This document shows, piece after piece, positions 27,398 to 36,110 of a DNA stretch of 64,000 nt (the first letter of the stretch is position 1; each line of letters begins with the position of its first letter). The notes under the pieces are model-generated. The model saw nothing but the letters and a program-made list of their open reading frames with translations. It was not told the DNA's origin and ran no database searches. Both the position numbers and the translations under genes were made by a program. Source of the DNA: Saccharopolyspora oryzae (GTDB lineage: Bacteria > Actinomycetota > Actinomycetes > Mycobacteriales > Pseudonocardiaceae); assembly GCF_027853915.1 (NCBI RefSeq), contig NZ_JAQGLA010000005.1, forward strand, positions 62,001 to 126,000, written 5' to 3'.

Positions 27398-29788
27398 TTA
27401 TGAAGGTGCGCCGTTGATCGCCTTGTCATCGGAGTCGTCGTCGGAAGGGGATGACTCCGCGATCGACGTCGAGCGCCGCTTGGAGACCACCACCGCGCCG
27501 ACGATCACCGCGACCGCCACCACCGAGATGGCGATGCGCACCGCCGGGTTCGCGGTGTCGCCGACGGTGAAGGCCACCACGGCCGGCGCGATCAGCACCG
27601 ACACCAGGTTCATCACCTTCAGCAGCGGGTTGATCGCCGGGCCCGCGGTGTCCTTGAACGGGTCGCCGACGGTGTCACCGATGACCGTGGCCGAGTGCGC
27701 CTCGGACCCCTTGCCGCCGTGGTAGCCGTCCTCGACCAGCTTCTTCGAGTTGTCCCAGGCGCCACCGGAGTTGGCCAGGAAGATCGCCATCAGCGTGCCG
27801 GTGGCGATCGCACCGGCCAGGTAGCCGGCCAGCGGGCCGACGCCGAGGCCGAAGCCGACCGCGATCGGTGCCAGCACCGCGAGCAGACCCGGCGTGGCCA
27901 GCTCGCGCAGCGAGTCGCGGGTGCAGATGTCGACGACCCGGCCGTACTCGGGCCGCTCCGAGCCGTCCATGATCCCCGGCTTGTCCCGGAACTGGCGGCG
28001 CACCTCGTAGACCACCGCGCCCGCGGCGCGCGAGACGGCGTTGATCGCCAGACCGGTGAACAGGAACACCACCGCGGCACCGATGATCAGGCCCACCAGC
28101 ACGTTCGGCGCGTAGACGAAGAACTCCGAGACGCTGAGCTGACCGGCCACGTCGCGCAGCGCCGCGCCGATCGCATCGGTGTAGGAGCCGAACAGCGCGG
28201 TCGCCGCGAGCACCGCGGTGGCGATCGCGATGCCCTTGGTGATCGCCTTGGTGGTGTTGCCGACGGCGTCGAGCTCGGTGAGGATCTTCGCCCCGTCGCC
28301 CTCGACGTCACCGGACATCTCGGCGATGCCCTGCGCGTTGTCGCTGACCGGCCCGAAGGTGTCCATCGCGACGATCACGCCGACGGTGGTCAGCAGACCG
28401 CAGCCGGCCAGCGCGATGGCGAACAGCGCCACCGGCAGCGAACCGGACAGCAGGAACGCGCCGAACACGGCCGCACCGATGATCAGCGCGGTGTAGACGG
28501 CGGATTCGAAACCGACCGACAGGCCGGAGAGGATCACGGTGGCCGCACCGGTCAGCGACGACTTGCCGACGTCCTGCACCGGGCGGTGCTCGGTGGCGGT
28601 GAAGTAGCCGGTGAGCTTGAGGATGACCACCGCGAGCAGGATGCCGATGATCACCGCGACCAGCGCGATCACCGCCGGGTTTCCGCTGGTCTGCTGCAGC
28701 GCCGGGGACACGCCGTTGAGGTCGGCGAAGGAGCTCGGCAGGTACAGCAGCGCGGCGACGGCGCAGAGCACCGCCGAGATCCCCGCGGAGATGTAGAACG
28801 ACCGGTTGATCGCGACCAGCGCGCTCTCCCCGCCTCGGGCCTTGGTGATGTACACGCCGATCACCGCGGTCAGCACGCCGATGGCCGGCACGATCAGCGG
28901 GAACAGCAGGCCGTGCATGCCGAACGCGGCGGTGCCGAGGATCAGCGAGGCGACCAGGGTCACCGCGTAGGACTCGAACAGGTCGGCCGCCATGCCCGCG
29001 CAGTCGCCGACGTTGTCCCCGACGTTGTCGGCGATGGTGGCGGCGTTGCGCGGGTCGTCCTCGGGGATGTTCTGCTCGACCTTGCCGACCAGGTCGGCAC
29101 CCACGTCGGCGGCCTTGGTGAAGATGCCGCCGCCGACTCGCATGAACATCGCCAGCAGGGCGGCACCGAAGCCGAAGCCCTCCAGCACGCGCGGCGCGCC
29201 ACCGGCGTAGACCAGCACCACCAGCGCGGCGCCGAACAGGCCGAGGCCGACCGTGGTCATGCCGACCACGCCGCCGGTGCGGAACGCGACGCGCATCGCC
29301 TTCTCGCGCCCCTCACCGGCTTCGCGGGCGGCCGCCGCGACGCGCACGTTCGCGCGGGTGGACAGCCACATGCCGAGGTAGCCGATGGCGGCCGAGAACG
29401 CGGCGCCGAACAGGAAGAAGATCGAACGGCCGATCTGCTCGCCGATGGTCTCCGCGGGCAGCGCGAACAGCAGCAGGAACACGACCACCGCGAAGATCGC
29501 CAGGGTGCGGAACTGCCGGTTGAGGTAGGCCGAGGCGCCTTCCTGCACGCCTCGGGCGATGTCCTGCATCTTGGCCGTGCCCTGTCCGGCGGCCAGCACC
29601 TCCTTGATCAGGACGTATCCGAAGGCCAGCGCGGCCACGGCGATCACCATGACCACGCCGACGACCGCGTACTCGGCGCCGCCGAGTTCGATTCCGGAGG
29701 CTTGTTGGGCGAGGTTCATCCGGGATTGCGAGCTCGGTGGTGCAGCGCCCTGGGCCCAGCCGTGCTGGACCGGGGTGAGCAGGGACAT
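27398..29788 (-). CDS. hppA: Membrane proton-pumping pyrophosphatase, K+-independent type
   Basis: 796 residues and about 16 membrane helices. The substrate-binding signature is GADLVGKVEQNIPEDDPRN, with DNVGDNVGDCAGMAADLFESYA and a second acidic site DTVGDPFKDTAGPAINPL. GNTTKAI carries the Lys that marks K+-independent H+-pyrophosphatases (Ala in K+-dependent ones). It couples pyrophosphate hydrolysis to proton export across the membrane. GGAGG 5 nt before ATG 29788 fixes the start. A hairpin follows the stop. Confidence 0.95.
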   Translation of the reverse strand: MSLLTPVQHGWAQGAAPPSSQSRMNLAQQASGIELGGAEYAVVGVVMVIAVAALAFGYVLIKEVLAAGQGTAKMQDIARGVQEGASAYLNRQFRTLAIFAVVVFLLLFALPAETIGEQIGRSIFFLFGAAFSAAIGYLGMWLSTRANVRVAAAAREAGEGREKAMRVAFRTGGVVGMTTVGLGLFGAALVVLVYAGGAPRVLEGFGFGAALLAMFMRVGGGIFTKAADVGADLVGKVEQNIPEDDPRNAATIADNVGDNVGDCAGMAADLFESYAVTLVASLILGTAAFGMHGLLFPLIVPAIGVLTAVIGVYITKARGGESALVAINRSFYISAGISAVLCAVAALLYLPSSFADLNGVSPALQQTSGNPAVIALVAVIIGILLAVVILKLTGYFTATEHRPVQDVGKSSLTGAATVILSGLSVGFESAVYTALIIGAAVFGAFLLSGSLPVALFAIALAGCGLLTTVGVIVAMDTFGPVSDNAQGIAEMSGDVEGDGAKILTELDAVGNTTKAITKGIAIATAVLAATALFGSYTDAIGAALRDVAGQLSVSEFFVYAPNVLVGLIIGAAVVFLFTGLAINAVSRAAGAVVYEVRRQFRDKPGIMDGSERPEYGRVVDICTRDSLRELATPGLLAVLAPIAVGFGLGVGPLAGYLAGAIATGTLMAIFLANSGGAWDNSKKLVEDGYHGGKGSEAHSATVIGDTVGDPFKDTAGPAINPLLKVMNLVSVLIAPAVVAFTVGDTANPAVRIAISVVAVAVIVGAVVVSKRRSTSIAESSPSDDDSDDKAINGAPS

Positions 29789-30230
29789 CCGTCCTCCTGG
29801 GTTGTGCTCGGTTCAGCACCGGAATGCCCGCCGTTCTCGACCGGCTCCAGTGCGCGGTAGGCGGCCCCGCCCGCACGGCCGGTAATCGTCCGCTGGCCGT
29901 CCGTGGCGACGTCGTGGATCGGAAGTCTATTCAGGCCACAAGTGGCTTACCTCACGGTGTGATGTGCACCTCTCTCCGACGTGGGAATTTGTTATCGATT
30001 GATCGATCCAGTAGCCAACTTGATCACCCAGACGGGCCGATCTTGATTTGGACCGATCGGGTGACATGAGGTATAGGATGCGCCCTCGCAGGATCCGCCG
30101 CGGTTCGACGGCTGCCAGCGGGCTCCCCGACCGGATGGCCAGAACCAACCGATCGAGCGATACCGACACGACTGCGAGAACCGGGAACTCGTGCGCAGGC
30201 CTGACACCCGGCTGTGCGAGGCTCGCTGGT
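29789..30230. other. Divergent promoter region hppA / helicase
   Basis: 442 bp between divergent genes. I see no RNA gene or repeat. A promoter reading rightward with -35 TTGGAC at 30048-30053, an 18-bp spacer and -10 TATAGG at 30072-30077 could drive the helicase gene. The frame of the helicase is open through part of this region, so its true start could be upstream of 30231. Confidence 0.45.
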
Positions 30231-32573
30231 GTGCGCGCAGCGGACCAGAACACAGGGAAGCGGTTGCTCGACCGCGTGCTGGCCGGGGTGCCGACCGGCG
30301 AATCACCGATCCGCCACGTCGCGCAGCTGCCGAACCGCCCGGCCCGCACCGCCGACTGGCCGGAGTGGGCCCCGCCGCAGCTGGTCGACGCCCTCCGCGA
30401 CCGCGGCGCCGAACGGCCGTGGGTGCACCAGGTCGAAGGCGCCGAAGCCGTCCGGGCCGGCGAGCACGTCGTGGTCGCCACCGGCACGGCATCGGGCAAG
30501 TCGCTGGTCTACCAGCTGCCGGTGCTGTCCCGGCTGCTCGAAGACGACCGCGCGACCGCGCTCTACCTCGCGCCCACCAAGGCGCTGGGCGCCGATCAGC
30601 TGCGCACCGTCGACGAGCTCGGGCTGAAGGAGGTCCGCGCGGCCGCCTTCGACGGCGACACCGCGCAGGTCGAGCGGGACTGGATCCGCGCGCACGGCCG
30701 GTGGATCTTCACCAACCCGGACATGCTGCACTACGGGATCCTGCCCGGCCACGGCCGCTGGGCCCGGTTCTTCCGGCGGCTCACCCACATCGTGGTCGAC
30801 GAGTGCCACACCTACCGCGGCGTGTTCGGGTCGCACGTCGCGCTGCTGCTGCGCCGACTGCGCCGGATCGCGCAGCACTACGGCGCCGACCCGGTCTTCG
30901 TGCTCGCTTCCGCCACCGTGTCCGATCCGGATGCGCTGGCCGAACGCCTCACCGGAGTGCCCTGCCGCGCTATCACCGACGACGGCTCACCGCGCGGAGC
31001 CCGGACCATCGCGCTCTGGGAACCGCCGCTGCTGGAGGAAATCCTCGGCGAGAACGGCGCCCCGGTGCGCCGGGCCGCGGGCACCGAGGCGGCGCGGATC
31101 ATGACGGAGCTGGTCATCGAGGACGCCCGGACGCTGGCGTTCATCCGATCCCGGCGCGGTGTCGAGCTGGCCGCGATCGCCGCGCAGCGCGCGCTGTCCG
31201 AAGTGGATGACGAATTGCCCGCCAAGGTCGCCTCCTACCGCGGGGGATACCTGCCCGAGGATCGGCGCGAGCTGGAGCGCTCGCTGCTCACCGGCGAACT
31301 GCTCGCGGTGGCGACCACCAACGCGCTGGAGCTGGGCGTCGACATCTCCGGGCTCGACGCCGTGGTGGTCGCCGGTTACCCGGGCACGCTCGCCTCGTTC
31401 TGGCAGCAGGCCGGTCGCGCCGGGCGGGACGGCGAAGGCGCGCTGGTGGTGTTCGTGGCCAGGGACGATCCGCTGGACACCTACCTGGTGCACCACCCGC
31501 CCGCGATGCTGGACCGGCCGGTCGAGGCCACGGTGCTCGACCCGACCAACCCGTACGTGCTCGAACCGCACCTGGCCTGCGCAGCCGCGGAACTGCCGCT
31601 CGACGAGACGTCGTTCGAGATCTTCGGCGGCGAACCCGCGCAGCTCGCGGTGCAGGCGCTCACCGCGGACGGCGTGCTGCGCAAACGCCCGCACGGCTGG
31701 TTCTGGACCTCCCGGGAACGTCCACACCGGACGGTGGAGCTGCGCGGCGCCGGCGGGCACCCGGTCGCGGTGGTGGAGGGCGATTCCGGCCGGATGCTGG
31801 GCACGGTGGATCCGGATTCCGCCTGCGGCACCGTGCACCCGGGCGCGGTGTACCTGCACCGCGGCGAATCGTTCGTGGTCGACGACCTGGACCTGGAGAC
31901 CGGTATCGCGCTGGTGCACCCGGAGAGTCCGGACTGGACGACCTCGCCGCGCAACGTCGTGGACATCTCGGTGCTGCGGACCATCGAGCGCCAGGACACC
32001 GGACGGGGTGTGACGATCTGCCTGGGCGAGGTGGAAGTGACCTCGCAGGTCGTCGGCTACCTGCGGAAACGGCCGTCCGGGCAGGTGCTGGACCAGGTCG
32101 CGCTGGACCTCCCGGCGCAAACCCTGCTGACCCGCGCCGTCTGGTACACGGTCAGCTCCGAGCTGCTGATGAGCAGCGCACCGGGGGGCGCCGGGCTGGA
32201 TCCGGCGCGCATCCCCGGTGCGCTGCATGCCGCCGAGCACGCGGCGATCGGCCTGCTACCGCTGTTCGCGACCTGTGATCGTTGGGACATCGGCGGGGTG
32301 TCCACCGCGATGCACGTCGACACCGGGGAGGCAACGGTGTTCGTGCACGACGGGCATCCGGGAGGGGCCGGATTCGCCGATCGCGGTTTTGCCGCATTGA
32401 TCCCTTGGTTGGCCGCGACGCGGGAAGCGATCGCTTCCTGCGATTGCCCGGCTGGGTGCCCGTCCTGCGTTCAGTCGCCCAAGTGCGGGAACGGCAACGA
32501 ACCGCTGGACAAGGCGGGGGCGGTGGCTGTTCTCGACGCGGTGTCGACCGTGCTCGGGGGTGGCGCTGGGTGA
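30231..32573 (+). CDS. DEAD/DEAH helicase with DUF1998 domain (MrfA/YprA-like)
   Basis: About 780 residues. SF2 helicase motifs: ATGTASGKSLVYQLP (I), TRALYLAPTKALGADQ-like Ia region, VVDECHTYRG (II), ASATVSD (III), a helicase C domain with ATTNALELGVDISGLDAVV (V) and QQAGRAGRDG (VI). The C-terminal DUF1998 zinc region carries CDCPAGCPSCVQSPKC. B. subtilis MrfA of this family repairs mitomycin C damage; the M. tuberculosis relative is Rv3649. GTG 30231 is chosen by homology to the family N-terminus (NTGKRLLDRVL); the frame is open back to 30048. It converges on the PrimPol-like gene. Confidence 0.88.
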   Translation: MRAADQNTGKRLLDRVLAGVPTGESPIRHVAQLPNRPARTADWPEWAPPQLVDALRDRGAERPWVHQVEGAEAVRAGEHVVVATGTASGKSLVYQLPVLSRLLEDDRATALYLAPTKALGADQLRTVDELGLKEVRAAAFDGDTAQVERDWIRAHGRWIFTNPDMLHYGILPGHGRWARFFRRLTHIVVDECHTYRGVFGSHVALLLRRLRRIAQHYGADPVFVLASATVSDPDALAERLTGVPCRAITDDGSPRGARTIALWEPPLLEEILGENGAPVRRAAGTEAARIMTELVIEDARTLAFIRSRRGVELAAIAAQRALSEVDDELPAKVASYRGGYLPEDRRELERSLLTGELLAVATTNALELGVDISGLDAVVVAGYPGTLASFWQQAGRAGRDGEGALVVFVARDDPLDTYLVHHPPAMLDRPVEATVLDPTNPYVLEPHLACAAAELPLDETSFEIFGGEPAQLAVQALTADGVLRKRPHGWFWTSRERPHRTVELRGAGGHPVAVVEGDSGRMLGTVDPDSACGTVHPGAVYLHRGESFVVDDLDLETGIALVHPESPDWTTSPRNVVDISVLRTIERQDTGRGVTICLGEVEVTSQVVGYLRKRPSGQVLDQVALDLPAQTLLTRAVWYTVSSELLMSSAPGGAGLDPARIPGALHAAEHAAIGLLPLFATCDRWDIGGVSTAMHVDTGEATVFVHDGHPGGAGFADRGFAALIPWLAATREAIASCDCPAGCPSCVQSPKCGNGNEPLDKAGAVAVLDAVSTVLGGGAG

Positions 32574-32715
32574 GGATCGGCTGGGCTGCACGACCGTCCA
32601 CAACGGGTCTTGAGCACAGAGGAACCGTTGCGTGCTCGGATGTGTGCGTGTCCGGTCGTGTCGGGGAGCCCGGGCGCGGATGCCGATCCGCTCGGCGCCA
32701 GCACGGTCGGCAGGG

Positions 32716-33381
32716 TTAGCTGCTCGCCGCGAGGAGTTCCGCCACGTCTGGGTCGTTCTCGAGGTTCTCCCGACCCGTGCAGAGCGCTTCCTGCACGAAG
32801 TCCGGAGTGGGCAGCCGCCAGGCGCAGACCTCCGGCTTGACCCTCCAGTGCACCGAACCGCCCGGGTAGGCGGAGGGTGGCATGGGCACCCAGCTCCCCT
32901 TGCCGTGCAAGCGGATTCCGGGCACGTCGGCCAGCTCGGGGGCGAGTTCACCACCACCGGCCATCATGAAGTACCAGCGTCCCTTCGGGGTCGCCACGAT
33001 CGGCACCGGGAAGCCGAGGGCGCGCAGCACCGAGGCTCCGGCCCGGCCGAGGACCGGGTCGACCTCGAGCGCGTCGACCGTGCTGCCGGTCGCGATCAGC
33101 AGGCTGTAGGGGTGCTCGGCCCACCAGGCCGTCACCTCGTCGGGGTTGGTGCCCAGCCGGGTCTGCCAGTCGCGGTGCACCGGCATCGGGCCGTGCTCCT
33201 GGCGACCGTGCCGGCCGATCCAGTGGTCTCCATCGGGATAGGTTCCGGGAAGCACCGGCCAACCGCGCGAAGCGAATCCGATTGCCTGCACGCGCAGTTC
33301 GATCCGGCTGCTGGTCAACCCGGCCGGGTGGGCCGGGACGCCGCGGAAGGCGCTCTGCCACCTCTCCGCCGACCATTGCAT
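32716..33381 (-). CDS. PrimPol-like (bifunctional primase/polymerase) domain protein
   Basis: 221 residues from ATG 33381 with AAGGAGG upstream. The order WPVLPGTYP, MPVHRDWQTRLGTNPDEVTAWW, YSLLIATGSTVDALEVDP, and PIVATPKGRWYF follows the archaeo-eukaryotic primase-like domain of actinobacterial and plasmid Prim-Pol proteins. EVD replaces the usual D-x-D and the SxH motif (GGxH) is replaced by KGRW, so catalysis is doubtful. No helicase or zinc domain is attached. It may be a regulatory or single-strand binding relic. Confidence 0.72.
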   Translation of the reverse strand: MQWSAERWQSAFRGVPAHPAGLTSSRIELRVQAIGFASRGWPVLPGTYPDGDHWIGRHGRQEHGPMPVHRDWQTRLGTNPDEVTAWWAEHPYSLLIATGSTVDALEVDPVLGRAGASVLRALGFPVPIVATPKGRWYFMMAGGGELAPELADVPGIRLHGKGSWVPMPPSAYPGGSVHWRVKPEVCAWRLPTPDFVQEALCTGRENLENDPDVAELLAASS

Positions 33382-33596
33382 CTGTTCCGCCTCCTTGCTC
33401 CACAGTGGGCGGTTGACCGGTGGTCTTCGGGGGAACCACCTGTTCTCGACCTCGTTGTCGTGAACTCGTTGAGTCGTCCCGCTCACACCTCTAATCAACG
33501 GCATGCCACCCCGCCGAGTACACCCCGCGTCGGCGACCGGTCGTTCAGCCGCGACGAACGCGCTCGGGCGGAACACGTCAGCAGAAAGATCATCTG

Positions 33597-33647
33597 GATG
33601 AACGGTTTCGGAAGCACTGATGGCGCGGACTTCCCCAACCGTTCATC
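33597..33647 (-). terminator. Terminator of Tad operon
   Basis: GATGAACGGTT (33597-33607) pairs with AACCGTTCATC (33637-33647) around a 29-nt loop with partial inner pairing. It lies 25 bp after the last gene of the Tad-like operon on the minus strand. Confidence 0.55.
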
Positions 33648-33671
33648 GACCGTTCGTCGTGGCTACCCCGA

Positions 33672-34019
33672 TCACCCGTCGATCGGCCCTGCGTGCGCCC
33701 GTGCGCTGGCCTTTCCGCCGAACGGCGGAGTCGCGGGAAGATCAGCTTGAACGGTCACGCGGGCGTTCCAGCCCTCCAATCGGCACTCGACGACCGCGAC
33801 GCGCATGCCGTCGGCGACTTCCGCAGCCCGCTCGCACGCCACTTCCGGCCCGCGCGGCGCGTGCGCTGCGGCGGCCAACGCCGCCAGGTCGGCAGCACCT
33901 TCCGCCCGGTGCCGAGCAGTGACGGCCGCACCGAGGTGGACGACGAACACGAGCAGCGCGAGCAGTGCCAGCGCGAGGATCGCGGACAACGCAGTGGCCG
34001 CTCCCCGATCGCCGCTCAT
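33672..34019 (-). CDS. TadE/Rv3654c-like helicase-neighbourhood secreted protein
   Basis: 115 residues. The N-terminus GDRGAATALSAILALALLAL has the GxxxxL-type leader and hydrophobic helix of prepilin-like proteins but lacks the Glu at +5, followed by VVHLGAAVTARHRAEGAADL, which is the helicase/secretion-neighbourhood TadE-like signature (Rv3654c type). ATG 34019 overlaps the upstream gene's stop (ATGA). Probably a membrane-anchored minor pseudopilin exported by the Tad system. Confidence 0.78.
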   Translation of the reverse strand: MSGDRGAATALSAILALALLALLVFVVHLGAAVTARHRAEGAADLAALAAAAHAPRGPEVACERAAEVADGMRVAVVECRLEGWNARVTVQADLPATPPFGGKASARAHAGPIDG

Positions 34020-34402
34020 CGCACCACCTGCCCTTCGACGCCCGGTTCCAGCACGGCCACCGCCCGCGCGTGCAGCCAGCGCCCGGGCAGCTGGGCGGGC
34101 AGCGGCATGCTCACCTCCGCGCGGACGACGTCTCCGTCGACCTGCATCTCCAGCGCCGCACCTGCCGGTGCTATCCGGCGGACCGCTTCCTCGACGCGCG
34201 CCTGGTCTCCGCGCGCCGCCAGGCGAGCTGCCTCGACCGCCGCGTCCGTGCAGCGGAGGTGGCCGATCAGCGCGTTGGCACCGACCAGGGCCAGCACGAA
34301 CACCGCCACCACCGAGCAGATGCCCAGTGCGGCTTCGACCGTCACCGCGCCGCGGTCGGGCGCTCCGGCGCCGTGCGGCACCGGAGCCACCTGTGCGGTC
34401 AT
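34016..34402 (-). CDS. TadE-like minor pseudopilin
   Basis: 128 residues. DRGAVTVEAALG gives a cleavage-type Gly with Glu at +5, then the hydrophobic helix GICSVVAVFVLALVGANAL, then LRCTDAAVEAARLAARGDQA, the TadE-like segment. Equivalent to Rv3655c. Start ATG 34402 shares one base with the stop of the Flp-like gene (TGATG). Confidence 0.83.
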   Translation of the reverse strand: MTAQVAPVPHGAGAPDRGAVTVEAALGICSVVAVFVLALVGANALIGHLRCTDAAVEAARLAARGDQARVEEAVRRIAPAGAALEMQVDGDVVRAEVSMPLPAQLPGRWLHARAVAVLEPGVEGQVVR

Positions 34403-34602
34403 CAGACCTCGCCACCCTCCAGGCTGCGCTCGATGAGACCGGCGAGCGCGTCCTTGATCGTGCCGCCGGTGACGATGTCGAACAGCAGCGAGGCGAACGC
34501 GACCGCCGCCACCGTCCCCATCGCGTACTCAGCCGTCGTCATCCCGCCGTCGCCGCGCAGCAACGCGCGCAGCCGGCGAACGGGGAAGTGCAGATCCACC
34601 AT
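34402..34602 (-). CDS. Flp-type pilin-like protein (DUF4244)
   Basis: 66 residues. GGMTTAEYAMGT shows the class III prepilin site: cleavage after Gly20 with Glu at +5 and Tyr at +6 (Glu25, Tyr26), the Flp signature, then a hydrophobic helix VAAVAFASLLFDIVTG. GGAGG precedes ATG 34602. It is the likely major pilin of the Tad-like apparatus (Rv3656c type). No prepilin peptidase is in this window. Confidence 0.85.
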   Translation of the reverse strand: MVDLHFPVRRLRALLRGDGGMTTAEYAMGTVAAVAFASLLFDIVTGGTIKDALAGLIERSLEGGEV

Positions 34603-34635
34603 CTCTCCTCCAAATGTCCACAGTGGATTTGTCGA

Positions 34636-35331
34636 TCACCAGGGCACGGTCAGCCGATGCAGAGTTCCCATGACCACGGGGACCACGCCGAGGCACAGGA
34701 ACGCGGGCAGGAAGCACAGGCCCAGCGGCGCTGAGATCCACACCGTCGCTCGTTGGGCACGTGCTTCGGCCTGCTCGGTGACCGTGGCGCGGGCGTGCTC
34801 GGCCAGCTCGGCGGCCACCTCGGCCAGGCCCTGACCGGTGCGGGCCGTTCGCCTCGCCGCGCGGGCGAGCTCGGCGGTGTCCGGGTTCGACAGCGCCGGT
34901 TCCCAGCTCGTCACCGCGTCCGATCCGAGCGCGAGGTGATCGGCGACCTCGCGCAGGGTTCGGCGCGCGGCGCCGGCGAGTTCGTCGGCCACCGCCTGCA
35001 CGACCACCGGCACCGGCAGTCCTGCCCGCATTCCGGCGGCGAGCAGGTCCCAGCCGGCCGCCAGCACCAGCGGATCGGTGCGCTCGCGTCTTCGGGCCAC
35101 CGACCACCGGCGCGCGGCGATCGCCGCGGCCAAGCCGATCAGGACCCCCATGACCAGGCCGAACACCTGCACGGCGACCGATCCCACGGCCAGCGGGAGC
35201 AGCCACGCGGCGGCGGACGCCCGCTGCTTCGGCTGGGACCGCGGACGCAGCGACCGCAGCCTTTCCCGTCCCGACGCGGTGGGGGCGATCAGCACCGCAA
35301 CCGCCGCGAGCACCGGGGCGACTTCGATCAC
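34636..35331 (-). CDS. tadC: TadC-like inner-membrane type II secretion F protein
   Basis: 231 residues with GspF-type membrane segments: LLAAGMRAGLPVPVVVQAVA, then ADHLALGSDAVTSWEP and AELARAARRTARTGQGLAEV, and two C-terminal helices (APLGLCFLPAFLCLGVVPVV). GTG 35331 overlaps the tadB stop by 4 bp. Together with TadB it should form the inner-membrane platform that the TadA ATPase drives. Confidence 0.85.
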   Translation of the reverse strand: MIEVAPVLAAVAVLIAPTASGRERLRSLRPRSQPKQRASAAAWLLPLAVGSVAVQVFGLVMGVLIGLAAAIAARRWSVARRRERTDPLVLAAGWDLLAAGMRAGLPVPVVVQAVADELAGAARRTLREVADHLALGSDAVTSWEPALSNPDTAELARAARRTARTGQGLAEVAAELAEHARATVTEQAEARAQRATVWISAPLGLCFLPAFLCLGVVPVVMGTLHRLTVPW

Positions 35332-36110
35332 GACTGCACCGCCTCGGTCAGCCGCAACGTCCAGATCGCCCCAGCCGCTAGCAGGGCCACGCCCACCAGC
35401 AACAACAGCTGTCCCACCAGTCCGCCGTTGAGCACCTCGAGCGGCCCCGATCCGATTGCTTCGCCGAACAGCAGGCCGCAGATCGGCAACCCGGTGAGCA
35501 CCGCTGCCGTCGAGCGCGGACCGGCCAGCTTCGCCTCGACCCCGCGGCGGAACGCCGAGCGCCGCTCGACATCGCGACGGACCGCGTCGAGCAGGTCGGC
35601 CAGCGCGACGCCGTGCCGTTCCGCCAACGCCCACGCCCTGGCGATCCGCCCCAGCGGCGCGCGCAACTCGACGAGCTCGCATCCGCGCAGGACGGTGGCC
35701 ACGTCCCCGCCGAGCCGCACCGTTGCGGCCATGTCCCGGAAAACTCCCGCGACCGCCGGTCCTGCCTCGTCCGCAGCACCTTCCGCCGCCGACGCGGGAT
35801 GCGCACCCGCCCGCAGTTGAGCCACCAACAGCCGCAGCCCAGCGGTCAGCTCGTCGGCACGGGCGAGCCGATCCCGCCTCCGCCGCACGGACTGCCAGTG
35901 GTGCACGCCGAGCAGCGCCAGCCCCGATCCCGCGAAAAGGCCTGCCGGACCAGCTAGGACGAGCCCGACGACCGATGCCACCAGCACCGCGAGCAACCGC
36001 GCGTGGCGCACCGGTCCGAGCGCTGGCCGCGTTCGAACCCCGAGCCGGTCGCGGGAGCGGACCACCGGCCAGCACAGCACCGCTGCGGCCAGCAGCACGG
36101 GGATCAGCAC
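35328..36110 (-). CDS. tadB: TadB-like inner-membrane type II secretion F protein
   Basis: 260 residues. Two N-terminal helices, then the GspF core ADELTAGLRLLVAQLRAGA, FRDMAATVRLGGDVATVLRG, AWALAERHGVALADLLDAV, and C-terminal helices ending LRLTEAVQS. GTG 36110 overlaps the tadA stop by 7 bp. Platform partner of TadC. Confidence 0.85.
   Translation of the reverse strand: MLIPVLLAAAVLCWPVVRSRDRLGVRTRPALGPVRHARLLAVLVASVVGLVLAGPAGLFAGSGLALLGVHHWQSVRRRRDRLARADELTAGLRLLVAQLRAGAHPASAAEGAADEAGPAVAGVFRDMAATVRLGGDVATVLRGCELVELRAPLGRIARAWALAERHGVALADLLDAVRRDVERRSAFRRGVEAKLAGPRSTAAVLTGLPICGLLFGEAIGSGPLEVLNGGLVGQLLLLVGVALLAAGAIWTLRLTEAVQS

Noticed and set aside
27695-29860. 721-codon open frame opposite hppA
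   Set aside because: Low-complexity His/Arg/Asp-rich translation mirroring membrane codons of hppA; no motif.
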